DNA of 33,715 nucleotides from positions 1 through 33,715 of the forward strand of contig NZ_JAJUJJ010000029.1 in assembly GCF_029265375.1 (NCBI RefSeq), in the 5' to 3' direction. The position numbers and the translations under genes are program-made. Under the pieces are notes generated by a model, which was not told the DNA's origin, did not search any database, and saw nothing but the letters and a program-made list of their open reading frames with translations. Positions 8,684 through 17,405 of this stretch are shown here, piece by piece. Every line of letters begins with the position of its first letter. Positions within the stretch are counted from its first letter, which is position 1. Source of the DNA: Nesterenkonia sp. Lineage in GTDB: Bacteria > Actinomycetota > Actinomycetes > Actinomycetales > Micrococcaceae.

Positions 8684-10279
8684 CTACTTCTCTTCGAGAT
8701 CCACTTCCGCGGCCAGGGCGGCGTCGACCTCCGTGCTGATGGTCTCCAGCACCCCTGCCGGCAGCGCGGAGTCGATCGCCAGCACCGCCAGGGCGCGGCC
8801 TGCCTTGGTGTTCTGGCTGACCTGCATACCGGCGATGTTGATCTGGTGCTCGCCGAGGATCTTGCCCAGGCTCGCCACCACACCGGGGCGATCGTCATAT
8901 TCGAAGACGATCAGATGCTCGGTCAGCGCGATCTCCAGATCGTAGCCGTTGATGCCGACGATCTTCTCGATCTGCTTCGGCCCGGTGAGCGTGCCGCGGA
9001 CCGAGAGGTTGGTCCCGGAGGAGGTGGCCGCCCGGATAGTCAGGGCATTCCGGTAGTCCTCCACCTCGCTGGTGGTGGTCAGCCGGGTGGAGATGCCGCG
9101 CTGTTCGGCCAGCACCGGGGCGTTGACGTAGCTGACCGGGTCGTTGACCACATCGGTGAAGATGCCCTTCAGCGCGGCCAGCTGCAGGGCGGAGACGTTG
9201 AGTTCGGCGATCTCTCCGGCGGCTTCGGTCTCGACGTCGGTCAGCGCATCCTCCGCCAGGGCGGTGAGCACTCGTCCGAGCTTCTCGATCAGCGGGATGC
9301 CGGGGCGGACCAGCTCGTCGATGGCGCCACCGGCCACATTGACCGCGTCCGGCACCAGCTCACCGTCCAGGGCGAGCCGGACCGAGCGGGCCACCGAGAC
9401 CCCGGCCTTCTCCTGGGCTTCGTGGGTGGAGGCGCCCAGATGCGGGGTGACCACCACGTTCTCCCGGGCGAAGAACGGCAGGTCGACGGTGGGTTCGGTG
9501 GCGAAGACGTCGACGGCGGCCCCGGCGATCTCTCCGGCCTCCAGCGCCTTCTCCAGGGCGTCTTCGTCGATCAGGCCGCCGCGGGCGACGTTGACCACAT
9601 AGGCGGAGCTCTTCATGGCTGAGAAGGCTTCAGCTCCGAGCATGCCGATGGTTTCGGGGGTCTTAGGCATGTGGATGGTGACCACATCGGCCTTCTGGTA
9701 CAGCTCCTCCAGGGTGACCAGCTGGGCGCCGAGCTGGTGGGCCCGGGCGGCGGTGACATAGGGGTCGTAGGCCAGGATCTCCATGCCGAAGGCGGCCATC
9801 CGCTCGGCGACCAGGCCCCCGATGCGGCCGAGGCCGATCACCCCGAGGGTCTTCTCCGACAGTTCCACGCCGGTGTACTTGGAGCGCTTCCACTCTCCGC
9901 GCTGCAGCGCCTGGTGGGCTGGGGAGATGTTCCGGGCCAGGCCCAGGATGTGGGCGCAGGTCAGTTCGGCGGCGGAGACGATGTTGGAGGTCGGGGCATT
10001 GACCACCATGACCCCGGCCTCGGTGGCGGCGGAGATGTCCACATTGTCCAGGCCGACTCCGGCACGGGCGACCACCTTCAGCCGGGGGGCGTGGGAGAGC
10101 ACCTCGGCGTCCACCTGGGTGGCCGAACGCACCATGAGCGCATCCGCGTCGGCGATGTCGGAGAACAGCCGCGGACGGTCGGTGCCGTCGGACTGGCGGA
10201 TCTCGAAGTCGGGGCCGAGAGCTTCAACGGTGGCGGGTGAGAGTTCCTCGGCGAGGACAACAACGGGACGAGTGCTCAC
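8684..10279 (-). CDS. serA: D-3-phosphoglycerate dehydrogenase
   Basis: First committed enzyme of serine synthesis; oxidises 3-phosphoglycerate to 3-phosphohydroxypyruvate with NAD. The 531 residues follow the long mycobacterial-type layout: a split substrate domain, a Rossmann nucleotide domain with GLGRIGGLVAERM, the catalytic histidine region TPHLGASTHEAQEK, an intervening allosteric domain (about 320-450), and a C-terminal ACT domain beginning near LIVFEYDDRPGVVASLG, which binds serine for feedback inhibition in this family. The start is GTG at 10279, preceded by AAGAAGGA at good spacing. It follows ilvC after 232 bp that contain a candidate -10 and a strong hairpin, so it probably has its own promoter. 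metG follows 15 bp later. Confidence 0.97.
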   Translation of the reverse strand: MSTRPVVVLAEELSPATVEALGPDFEIRQSDGTDRPRLFSDIADADALMVRSATQVDAEVLSHAPRLKVVARAGVGLDNVDISAATEAGVMVVNAPTSNIVSAAELTCAHILGLARNISPAHQALQRGEWKRSKYTGVELSEKTLGVIGLGRIGGLVAERMAAFGMEILAYDPYVTAARAHQLGAQLVTLEELYQKADVVTIHMPKTPETIGMLGAEAFSAMKSSAYVVNVARGGLIDEDALEKALEAGEIAGAAVDVFATEPTVDLPFFARENVVVTPHLGASTHEAQEKAGVSVARSVRLALDGELVPDAVNVAGGAIDELVRPGIPLIEKLGRVLTALAEDALTDVETEAAGEIAELNVSALQLAALKGIFTDVVNDPVSYVNAPVLAEQRGISTRLTTTSEVEDYRNALTIRAATSSGTNLSVRGTLTGPKQIEKIVGINGYDLEIALTEHLIVFEYDDRPGVVASLGKILGEHQINIAGMQVSQNTKAGRALAVLAIDSALPAGVLETISTEVDAALAAEVDLEEK

Positions 10280-10352
10280 AGAATCCTTCTTTGCGTGGTC
10301 AGCGTGGTCGCAGGGTCTGCCTCTTTCCGGAGGCTCCGGGGCGGAATCAGGC

Positions 10353-10392
10353 GGTGGGGGCCGACGTCGTATGCCGACCCCCCACCATCCTA
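10353..10392 (-). promoter_or_regulatory. Hairpin and -10 candidate between ilvC and serA
   Basis: GGTGGGGG (10353-10360) pairs with CCCCCACC (10379-10386), enclosing a smaller GTCG/CGAC hairpin. A TAGGAT hexamer (minus, 10392-10387) abuts it on the promoter side. The hairpin could end the ilvBNC transcript, although no U run follows, or fold at the start of the serA mRNA. I see no good -35. Confidence 0.35.
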
Positions 10393-10511
10393 GAGAGTTC
10401 TCACAGCCGATGAGGTGCCGACTGGGCTATCCCCGCCGGCGGACCGGCTGCAGGCCCGCGCCGCTGCGGCGGTCCTGGACCGTGGCGGGTTCCCCCGCCG
10501 GCGGGATGTCC

Positions 10512-11567
<1,056 letters not shown>

Positions 11568-12098
11568 TTATTTGAAGGCTTTGTCGGTCATGGATTTGGC
11601 CCCGCGGGAGATGGCCAGCGTTCCGGAGCGGACGATCTCGCGCACTCCGAAGGGCTCGAGCACTGAGAGCAGGGCGTCGAGCTTATCGGCGGCGCCGGTG
11701 GCCTCCACGGTCAGCGAGTCGGTGGAGACGTCCACGATCTTGGCGCGGAACAGCTCCACCGCCTGGGTGACCTGCAGCCGGGCGGCGGCGTCGGCGCGGA
11801 CCTTGATCAGCAGGTGCTCGCGCTGCACGGAGGCGGCCGGCTCCAGCTCGATGATCTTGATGACGTTGATCAGCTTGTTCAGCTGCTTGGTGATCTGCTC
11901 CAGCAGGTGGGGGTCGGCATCGACCACCACGGTGATCCGGCTCAGGCCCTGAACTTCGCTGGGGCCGACGGCGAGTGAGTGGATGTTGAAGGCCCGGCGG
12001 GCGAAGAGGCCGGAGACTTTGGCCAGCACCCCGGGGACGTCTTCGACCAGCACGGAGAGGGTGCGGCGGGCCTCGGGTCCGGCGTCGGCTGCTGGCAT
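11568..12098 (-). CDS. ilvN: Acetolactate synthase, regulatory small subunit
   Basis: Regulatory partner of IlvB; it binds valine through an N-terminal ACT domain and increases activity of the large subunit. The 176 residues begin with LSVLVEDVPGVLAKVSGLFARRAFNI, the ACT signature, and continue into the second ferredoxin-like domain typical of the longer actinobacterial subunit (about residues 85-165). The ATG at 12098 starts two bases after the ilvB stop. Its ribosome site, GAGGAGG, is embedded in the last codons of ilvB, so translation of the two subunits is probably coupled, which helps keep the complex in ratio. ilvC follows after 30 bp. Confidence 0.96.
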   Translation of the reverse strand: MPAADAGPEARRTLSVLVEDVPGVLAKVSGLFARRAFNIHSLAVGPSEVQGLSRITVVVDADPHLLEQITKQLNKLINVIKIIELEPAASVQREHLLIKVRADAAARLQVTQAVELFRAKIVDVSTDSLTVEATGAADKLDALLSVLEPFGVREIVRSGTLAISRGAKSMTDKAFK

Positions 12099-12100
12099 GG

Positions 12101-13978
12101 TCAGTCCTCCTCGTCGAAGTCGGGGGTCAGGTTGCGGGCGACTTGGATGTCGCTGTTGGAGACCCCGGCCGGGACCATGGGCCAGACCATGGAGTCGCGG
12201 GAGACCACGAAGTCGATGACCACTGGGCGGTCGTTGATCTCAAGCGCCTGGGCGATGACTGAGTCGATGTCCTCCTCGCGTTCGCAGCGCAGGCCGGCGC
12301 AGCCGTAGGCCTCAGCCAGGGCCACGAAGTCCGGGATCCGCACCACCTGTTCGCCGGAGGGGCTCACCGCGGTGTTCAGGTGCGTATTGGAGTAGCGGGA
12401 CTCGTAGAACAGGGTCTGCCACTGCCGCACCATGCCCAGCGAGGAGTTGTTGATGACCGCGACTTTGATGGGGATCTTGTTGATCGCGCAGGTGGCCAGC
12501 TCCTGGTTGGTCATCTGGAAGCAGCCGTCGCCGTCGATGGCCCATACGGTGCGGTCCGGGTTTCCGACCGCTGCGCCCATGGCCGCCGGCACCGCGTAGC
12601 CCATAGTGCCCAGGCCGCCGGAGTTCAGCCACTGCCGGGGCCGTTCGTAGCCGATGAACTGGGCTGCCCACATCTGGTGCTGACCCACGCCGGCGGCGTA
12701 GACGGCCTCGGGGCCGGAGGCTTCGCCGATGCGCTGGATGACTTTCTGCGGGGCGATCTTGCCGTCCTCCGGTTCGGTCCAGCCCAGCGGATAGGTCTCG
12801 CGCAGCCGGTTCAGCCGGGTCCACCAGGGGCTGTAGTCCGGCGCGCCGGTGCTGGCGGTGACCTCCCGCAGGGCGGCGGTCAGCTCCGGGATGATCGCCT
12901 CCAGTGACCCGACGATCGGCACATCGGCGTACCGGTTCTTGGAGATCTCGGCGGGGTCGATGTCGGCGTGGATGACCTTGGCCTCCGGGGCGAAGGTGTC
13001 CAGCTGGCCGGTGACCCGATCGTCGAAGCGGGCGCCGAGGGTGATCAGCAGATCCGCCTGTTGCAGGGCGGCGACCGCGGAGACGCTGCCGTGCATGCCG
13101 GGCATCCCCACGTTCAGCGGGTGGGAGTCCGGGAAGGCGCCGCGGGCCATGAGCGTGTTGACCACCGGGGCGCCGGCGGTCTCAGCGAGTTCGCGGAACT
13201 CCTGGTGCGCCTCGGCCTTGATGATGCCCCCGCCGATGTAGAACACCGGCCGGTGGGCTGCGGCGATCATGCGGGCGGCCTCGCGGATCTGCTTGGCGTG
13301 GCCCCGGGTGACCGGCTTGTACCCGGCCAGGCCCAGGCGCGGGGGCCAGGAGAACGTGGTGGTGGCGGCCTGGGCGCTCTTGGTGATGTCCACCAGCACC
13401 GGTCCCGGCCTGCCGGAGGAGGCGATGTGGAAGGCCTCGGCCATCACCTGGGGGATCTCATCGGCGTCGGTCACCAGGAAGGTGTGTTTGGTGATGGGGG
13501 TGGCGATGCCGACGATATCGGCCTCTTGGAAGGCGTCGGTTCCGATGACGCTGGCGTTGACCTGCCCGGTGATGGCCACCATGGGAACTGAGTCCATATG
13601 CGCATCAGCCAGGGGGGTGACCAGGTTGGTGGCCCCGGGCCCGGAGGTGGCGAAGCAGACGCCGACCTTCCCGGTGGCCATGGCATAGCCCTGGGCGGCG
13701 TGGCCGGCGCCCTGTTCGTGACGGACCAGGATGTGGTTGATCACCGGGGAGTCCATCAGCGGGTCGTAGGTCGGCAGGATGGCGCCGCCGGGGATGCCGA
13801 ATACGTCGGTGACTCCGAGCTCTTCGAGGCTGCGCACAATGGCCTGGCTGCCGGTCATGGTCTCCGGCGCTGTGCTGCGTCCGGGGCCGTAGAGGCGCGC
13901 ATCAGCGGTGGTGATGCGCCCGGCCCGCTCAGGATGCGCGGCGGCCGCTGCGGGGCTTTCCTGTGTGGGAGTGCTCAT
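12101..13978 (-). CDS. ilvB: Acetolactate synthase, catalytic large subunit
   Basis: Thiamine-diphosphate enzyme that condenses two pyruvates to acetolactate, or pyruvate with 2-oxobutyrate, the first shared step for branched-chain amino acids. The 625 residues carry the catalytic glutamate E88 in [15 protein letters not shown], the central FAD-binding domain, and the ThDP/Mg motif beginning [12 protein letters not shown] and ending near VAVINN. About 40 N-terminal residues before the first domain are low-complexity. The ATG at 13978 has an AGGAAGA ribosome site. It heads ilvB-ilvN-ilvC and is preceded by a leader with a branched-chain leader peptide and an attenuator. Pyruvate could come from the pyruvate kinase encoded further on. 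Confidence 0.97.
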   Translation of the reverse strand: MSTPTQESPAAAAAHPERAGRITTADARLYGPGRSTAPETMTGSQAIVRSLEELGVTDVFGIPGGAILPTYDPLMDSPVINHILVRHEQGAGHAAQGYAMATGKVGVCFATSGPGATNLVTPLADAHMDSVPMVAITGQVNASVIGTDAFQEADIVGIATPITKHTFLVTDADEIPQVMAEAFHIASSGRPGPVLVDITKSAQAATTTFSWPPRLGLAGYKPVTRGHAKQIREAARMIAAAHRPVFYIGGGIIKAEAHQEFRELAETAGAPVVNTLMARGAFPDSHPLNVGMPGMHGSVSAVAALQQADLLITLGARFDDRVTGQLDTFAPEAKVIHADIDPAEISKNRYADVPIVGSLEAIIPELTAALREVTASTGAPDYSPWWTRLNRLRETYPLGWTEPEDGKIAPQKVIQRIGEASGPEAVYAAGVGQHQMWAAQFIGYERPRQWLNSGGLGTMGYAVPAAMGAAVGNPDRTVWAIDGDGCFQMTNQELATCAINKIPIKVAVINNSSLGMVRQWQTLFYESRYSNTHLNTAVSPSGEQVVRIPDFVALAEAYGCAGLRCEREEDIDSVIAQALEINDRPVVIDFVVSRDSMVWPMVPAGVSNSDIQVARNLTPDFDEED

Positions 13979-14030
13979 GAGTTCTTCCTGATCCCTTGAG
14001 TAGTGTTCCGACCCGTCCGATGCCCCTGCA

Positions 14031-14081
14031 CAGACGAAACCCCGGCTCGCGGAGTCCCTGTCCAGGGCCCTCGTGCCGGGG
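14031..14081 (-). terminator. ilvB attenuator: terminator hairpin and competing antiterminator arm
   Basis: On the minus strand CCCCGGC (14081-14075) and GCCGGGG (14046-14040) form the terminator stem around an inner CCCTG/CAGGG hairpin, followed by the U-rich TTTCGTCT. A second copy of GCCGGGG (14131-14125), in the last codons of the leader peptide, can pair with the same CCCCGGC arm. Pairing that way would prevent the terminator. GCCCC (14137-14133) can in turn sequester that copy. This is the four-segment layout of ribosome-mediated attenuation. Confidence 0.75.
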
Positions 14082-14119
14082 TGAGCTGTGGTATGCGTCA
14101 GTGCGTGCCAACGGGCCGC

Positions 14120-14173
14120 TCATGCCCCGGCGGGGGCGATGACGGGTACTACTACCGCTAGCATCTGGCGCAT
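14120..14173 (-). CDS. ilvB leader peptide (branched-chain attenuator)
   Basis: A 17-codon reading frame, MRQMLAVVVPVIAPAGA, upstream of ilvB. It contains Leu, three consecutive Val, then Val-Ile, all products of the operon. The Leu codon is CTA and the three Val codons are GTA; both are rare in a genome this rich in GC, which would sharpen stalling. The ATG at 14173 lies six bases after a -10-like AACCAT that is 17 bases from TTGACT, so the leader itself appears leaderless; an in-frame ATG at 14164 is the alternative start. Its stop codon is next to the antiterminator arm, so a ribosome that finishes the peptide would cover that arm and allow termination, while one stalled at the Val codons would leave it free. 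Sequence-only inference; the peptide has no other expected function. Confidence 0.8.
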   Translation of the reverse strand: MRQMLAVVVPVIAPAGA

Positions 14174-14179
14174 ATCCCC

Positions 14180-14208
14180 ATGGTTGCCGCCGGTGTGAGG
14201 GAAGTCAA
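14180..14208 (-). promoter_or_regulatory. Promoter of the ilvBNC operon
   Basis: TTGACT (minus, 14208-14203), a 17-base spacer, and AACCAT (14185-14180), followed after six bases by the first ATG of the leader peptide. The -35 is a good match and the -10 a moderate one (three of six positions). It lies just after the ilvD stop at 14260, so ilvBNC has its own start of transcription. Confidence 0.6.
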
Positions 14209-14259
14209 TGCTCTGTCAGGGCGTCTCATCATGTGGACCGCACTGCTGCCGGCGGGTGC

Positions 14260-16032
14260 TCAGCCGCAGTAGGCGCCCTCTGCCGCGGAGCGCACCAGCT
14301 TGGCGTACTTGCCCAGCACCCCGGTGGTCACATAGGGCGGCAGCGGGGCCCAGTCCGGATCTGCCCGGCGGCCGGCCAGCTCATCCTCGTCGACCAGCAG
14401 GTCGATGGTGCGAGCGGCGATGTCCACCCGGATCCGGTCGCCGTCGGCGATATAGGCGATGGGGCCGCCGTCGACCGCTTCGGGTGCGATATGCCCGATG
14501 CACAATCCGGTGGTGCCCCCGGAGAAGCGGCCGTCGGTGATCAGCAGCACGTCTTTGCCCAGGCCTGCGCCCTTGATGGCACCGGTGATGGCCAGCATCT
14601 CGCGCATACCGGGGCCGCCCTTGGGGCCCTCGTAGCGGATGACGACGACGTCTCCGGGCTGGATGGCTCCGTCCTCCAGGGCTTTCAGGGCCGCCTGTTC
14701 GCGTTCGAATACGCGGGCGGTTCCTTCGAAGACTTCGGCGTCGAAGCCGGCGGACTTCACCACGGCTCCTTCAGGAGCCAGGGAGCCGCGCAGCACGGCG
14801 ATGCCGCCGTTGTGGTGCATGGGGTTGTCCAGGCTGCGGATGATGGTGCCGTCGATATCGGGGGGATTGATGTCGGCCAGGTTCTCCGCCAGGGTCTTGC
14901 CGGTGACGGTCAGGGCATCTCCGTGCAGAAGCCCGGCGTCGAGCAGGGCGCGCATGACCACCGGCACTCCGCCGACGCGGTCCACATCGGCCATCACGTG
15001 CTGCCCGAAGGGCTTGAGGTCTCCCAGGTGGGGGACGCGGTCCCCGATGCGGTTGAAGTCCTCCAGGGTCAGGTCCACCTCGGCTTCGCGGGCGATGGCC
15101 AGCAGATGCAGCACGGCGTTGGTGGAGCCGCCGAAGGCCATGGTGACGGCGATGGCGTTTTCGAAGGCCTCGCGGGTGAGGATGTCGCGGGTGGTGATGC
15201 CTCTGCGCAGCAGCTCGACGACGGCTTCGCCGGATTTGTGCGCGTAGTAGTCGCGCCGCCGGTCGGCCGAGGGTGGGGCGGCTGAGCCCGGCAGGGACAG
15301 GCCCAGCGCCTCCCCGATGCACGCCATGGTGTTGGCGGTGTACATGCCGCCGCAGGCTCCCTCCCCGGGGCAGATGGCACGCTCGATGACGTCCAGCTCG
15401 GCCTCGGTCATGGTGCCGCGTGCGCAGGCTCCGACGCCTTCGAAGGCGTCGATGAGCGTGACTTCCTTCTCGGTGCCGTCGGCGAAGCGGGCCACGCCGG
15501 GCATGATGGTTCCGGCATAGAGGAACACGCTGGCCAGGTCCAGGCGAGCGGCGGCCATGAGCATTCCGGGCAGGGACTTGTCGCAGCCGGCCAGCAGGAC
15601 CGAGCCGTCCAGCCGCTCGGCCTGCATCACAGTTTCCACGCTGTCTGCGATGACCTCGCGGGAGACCAGGGAGTAGTGCATGCCCTCGTGCCCCATGGAG
15701 ATGCCGTCGGAGACGGAGATGGTGCCGAACTCCAGGGGGTAGCCGCCGCCGGCGTGGACGCCCTCCTTGGAGGCTTTGGCCAGCCGGTCCAGGGAGAGGT
15801 TGCAGGGGGTGATCTCATTCCACGAGCTGGCGATGCCGATCTGTGCCTTGGACCAGTCGTCGTCGCCCATGCCGACGGCTCGCAGCATGCCGCGGGCAGG
15901 AGCGCGGGTATAGCCGTCGGTGACCTGCCAGGAGCGCGGCTTCTCCGGCGTGGAGGGGCCGGTCACCGGCTGCGGGCGGGAGGCGGGCTGCGCCGCCTGC
16001 TGGGACGCGGAGGTGGAAGTGGTCTCTGCCAT
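14260..16032 (-). CDS. ilvD: Dihydroxy-acid dehydratase
   Basis: Dehydrates dihydroxyisovalerate and dihydroxymethylvalerate to the oxo-acids, the third shared step of valine and isoleucine synthesis. It uses an iron-sulfur cluster. The expected cysteines are seen in [24 protein letters not shown] and [14 protein letters not shown]. From the ATG at 16032 the protein has 590 residues with a ~45-residue N-terminal extension rich in Ser, Gln and Pro. The frame is open eight codons further up (16056), but TACGAT lies exactly at -12 to -7 of the 16032 ATG and there is no ribosome site for either start, so I choose the leaderless 16032. ilvB follows after a 281-bp leader. The gene diverges from the DUF2243-CtaG gene. 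Confidence 0.96.
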   Translation of the reverse strand: MAETTSTSASQQAAQPASRPQPVTGPSTPEKPRSWQVTDGYTRAPARGMLRAVGMGDDDWSKAQIGIASSWNEITPCNLSLDRLAKASKEGVHAGGGYPLEFGTISVSDGISMGHEGMHYSLVSREVIADSVETVMQAERLDGSVLLAGCDKSLPGMLMAAARLDLASVFLYAGTIMPGVARFADGTEKEVTLIDAFEGVGACARGTMTEAELDVIERAICPGEGACGGMYTANTMACIGEALGLSLPGSAAPPSADRRRDYYAHKSGEAVVELLRRGITTRDILTREAFENAIAVTMAFGGSTNAVLHLLAIAREAEVDLTLEDFNRIGDRVPHLGDLKPFGQHVMADVDRVGGVPVVMRALLDAGLLHGDALTVTGKTLAENLADINPPDIDGTIIRSLDNPMHHNGGIAVLRGSLAPEGAVVKSAGFDAEVFEGTARVFEREQAALKALEDGAIQPGDVVVIRYEGPKGGPGMREMLAITGAIKGAGLGKDVLLITDGRFSGGTTGLCIGHIAPEAVDGGPIAYIADGDRIRVDIAARTIDLLVDEDELAGRRADPDWAPLPPYVTTGVLGKYAKLVRSAAEGAYCG

Positions 16033-16038
16033 AGCCAG

Positions 16039-16044
16039 ATCGTA
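16039..16044 (-). promoter_or_regulatory. Leaderless -10 element of ilvD
   Basis: TACGAT on the minus strand ends six bases before the ilvD ATG. A TGAC-containing -35 candidate (CTGACG, 16069-16064) is 19 bases upstream, longer than ideal. Confidence 0.45.
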
Positions 16045-16185
16045 TACCCGCCGCACCGGGCCGCGTCAGGCCCACCTCCCTCGTTCTGCTATGTGAGACG
16101 GCGGCAGAGAACTGCGGCTTCTCAGGCTGTGCGCAGCACCTTCACGGGGTCCTGTCATGCGGCAGCCGCAGCCGGCCGCGGCCCC

Positions 16186-16214
16186 TTGACCGTGGTGCGG
16201 GGCGGTTCTAGCGT
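16186..16214 (+). promoter_or_regulatory. Leaderless promoter of the DUF2243-CtaG gene
   Basis: TTGACC (16186-16191), a 17-base spacer, TAGCGT (16209-16214), then six bases and the ATG at 16221. Spacing and match are close to ideal and there is no ribosome site. A promoter this intact argues that the gene downstream is, or recently was, expressed. Confidence 0.65.
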
Positions 16215-16220
16215 CGAGAG

Positions 16221-17405
16221 ATGAGCCGAATCGAGCCTGGTCAGCGGGCTGCCGGAGGGCCGCGGAATCGCCGTCTCTCGGTGCTGGCCGCCAGCATGGT
16301 GGGGGTGGGCGTGATGGCGGCGGTGGATGAAATCGTCTTCCACCAGATCCCGGCCTGGCATCACTTCTACGATCTGTCCACCCCCCGAGATCGGTCTGCT
16401 CGCCGACGGACTGCTCCATGCCGGCCAGCTGGTGCTGCTGGTGGCTGGATTCTTCATGATCGCGGAACTGAGGCACCGCCGCGACCTGGCAGCACGTTCT
16501 GCGTGGGCCGGCTTCTTCCTCGGCGCCGGCGGCTTCCAGGTGTTCGACGGGCTGGTCAACCATAAGGTGCTGCGCATCCACCAGATCCGTTATGACGTGG
16601 AGAATCTCGGCTGGCAGCTCGCCGCGGCAGCGCTGGCGCTGCTGCTGGGCCTCTACATGATGCTGCTGGTGCGCCGCCAGCTGCAGGTCCCCCGCCGCTG
16701 GAGCCGGTGGCGCACGGCGAGCTGGACGGCAGGCTCACTGCTGATCGCTGCCGGGATCTCGCCGATCATCGGCGGAACCGCTGAGGGCCACATGGCCGAG
16801 CATCTGCTGGTGGGCATGTACGGTCCGGTGCTGCTGGTGCTGACGGCACCGGTGACTCTGGCGCTGGGTGCTGCTCCGCCTCGCTGGCGACGCCGCTTCG
16901 CCGGGCTGCTGCAGCGGCGCATCCGTTCACCGCCGCCGGTCTGCATATTGTGCCGCTGTTCCTGCTGTACCTGACCCCGCTGTACGCGGCGGCGATGAGC
17001 AGCGCGGCAGGCCATATGGTCATGACGCTGCACTTCGGCCTGGCCGGGTGCCTCTACGCCTGGGCGATAGCGGGGCCGGACCCCATGCGCCGGCGGCCGT
17101 CAGTGCCGCTGCGCGCCGTGGTGCTGGTTCTCAGCGCCGGGCTGCATGCCTGGCTGGCCAAGCTGGTCTACGCCCGGGCAGAGACCCTGCACGCGGCGGT
17201 GATGCATACCCCCGAGGATCTGCGCGGCGCGGCGGTGCTGATGTACTACGGCGGCGACGGCGCCGAGCTGATGCTGGCGGTCGCACTGTTCGCCGGGTGG
17301 TCCCGGGACCGGGTCAGGCGGCATCGGCGCGACGCCGCGAGACGTGCAGCACCGCTCCGCCGAGTGCAATCAGCCCAAGCGCTCCCAGCAGGACCGCGGC
17401 GATAG
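16221..17405 (+). pseudogene. DUF2243-CtaG fusion membrane protein, two frameshifts
   Basis: An integral membrane protein read in three pieces. Residues from 16221 start as DUF2243 (VDEIVFHQIPAWHHFYDLST). At the run of six C at 16381-16386 the conserved sequence moves to another frame (PEIGLLADGLLHAGQ to RRFAGLLQRR). Near 16905-16925 it returns to the first frame (AAGLHIVPLFLLYLTPLYAAA). The second half is the caa3-type cytochrome oxidase assembly domain CtaG (HMAEHLLVGMYGPVLLVLTAPVTLALG), which in this family helps deliver copper to the oxidase. One base extra in the first run and one missing at the second site would restore a 394-residue protein with about ten membrane segments. Two compensating indels look like sequencing errors, but real decay cannot be excluded. 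The 3' end overlaps the convergent xylanase gene by 92 bp. Confidence 0.8.

Noticed and set aside
7079-9622. An 847-codon plus-strand frame opposite metG and serA
   Set aside because: Long only because third positions are G or C; no family features, and both minus-strand genes are complete.
13929-14123. A 64-codon minus-strand frame in the ilvB leader
   Set aside because: It begins on the leader-peptide stop (ATGA), runs through the terminator into ilvB out of frame, and has no ribosome site; the 17-codon Val/Leu/Ile-rich peptide explains the leader better.
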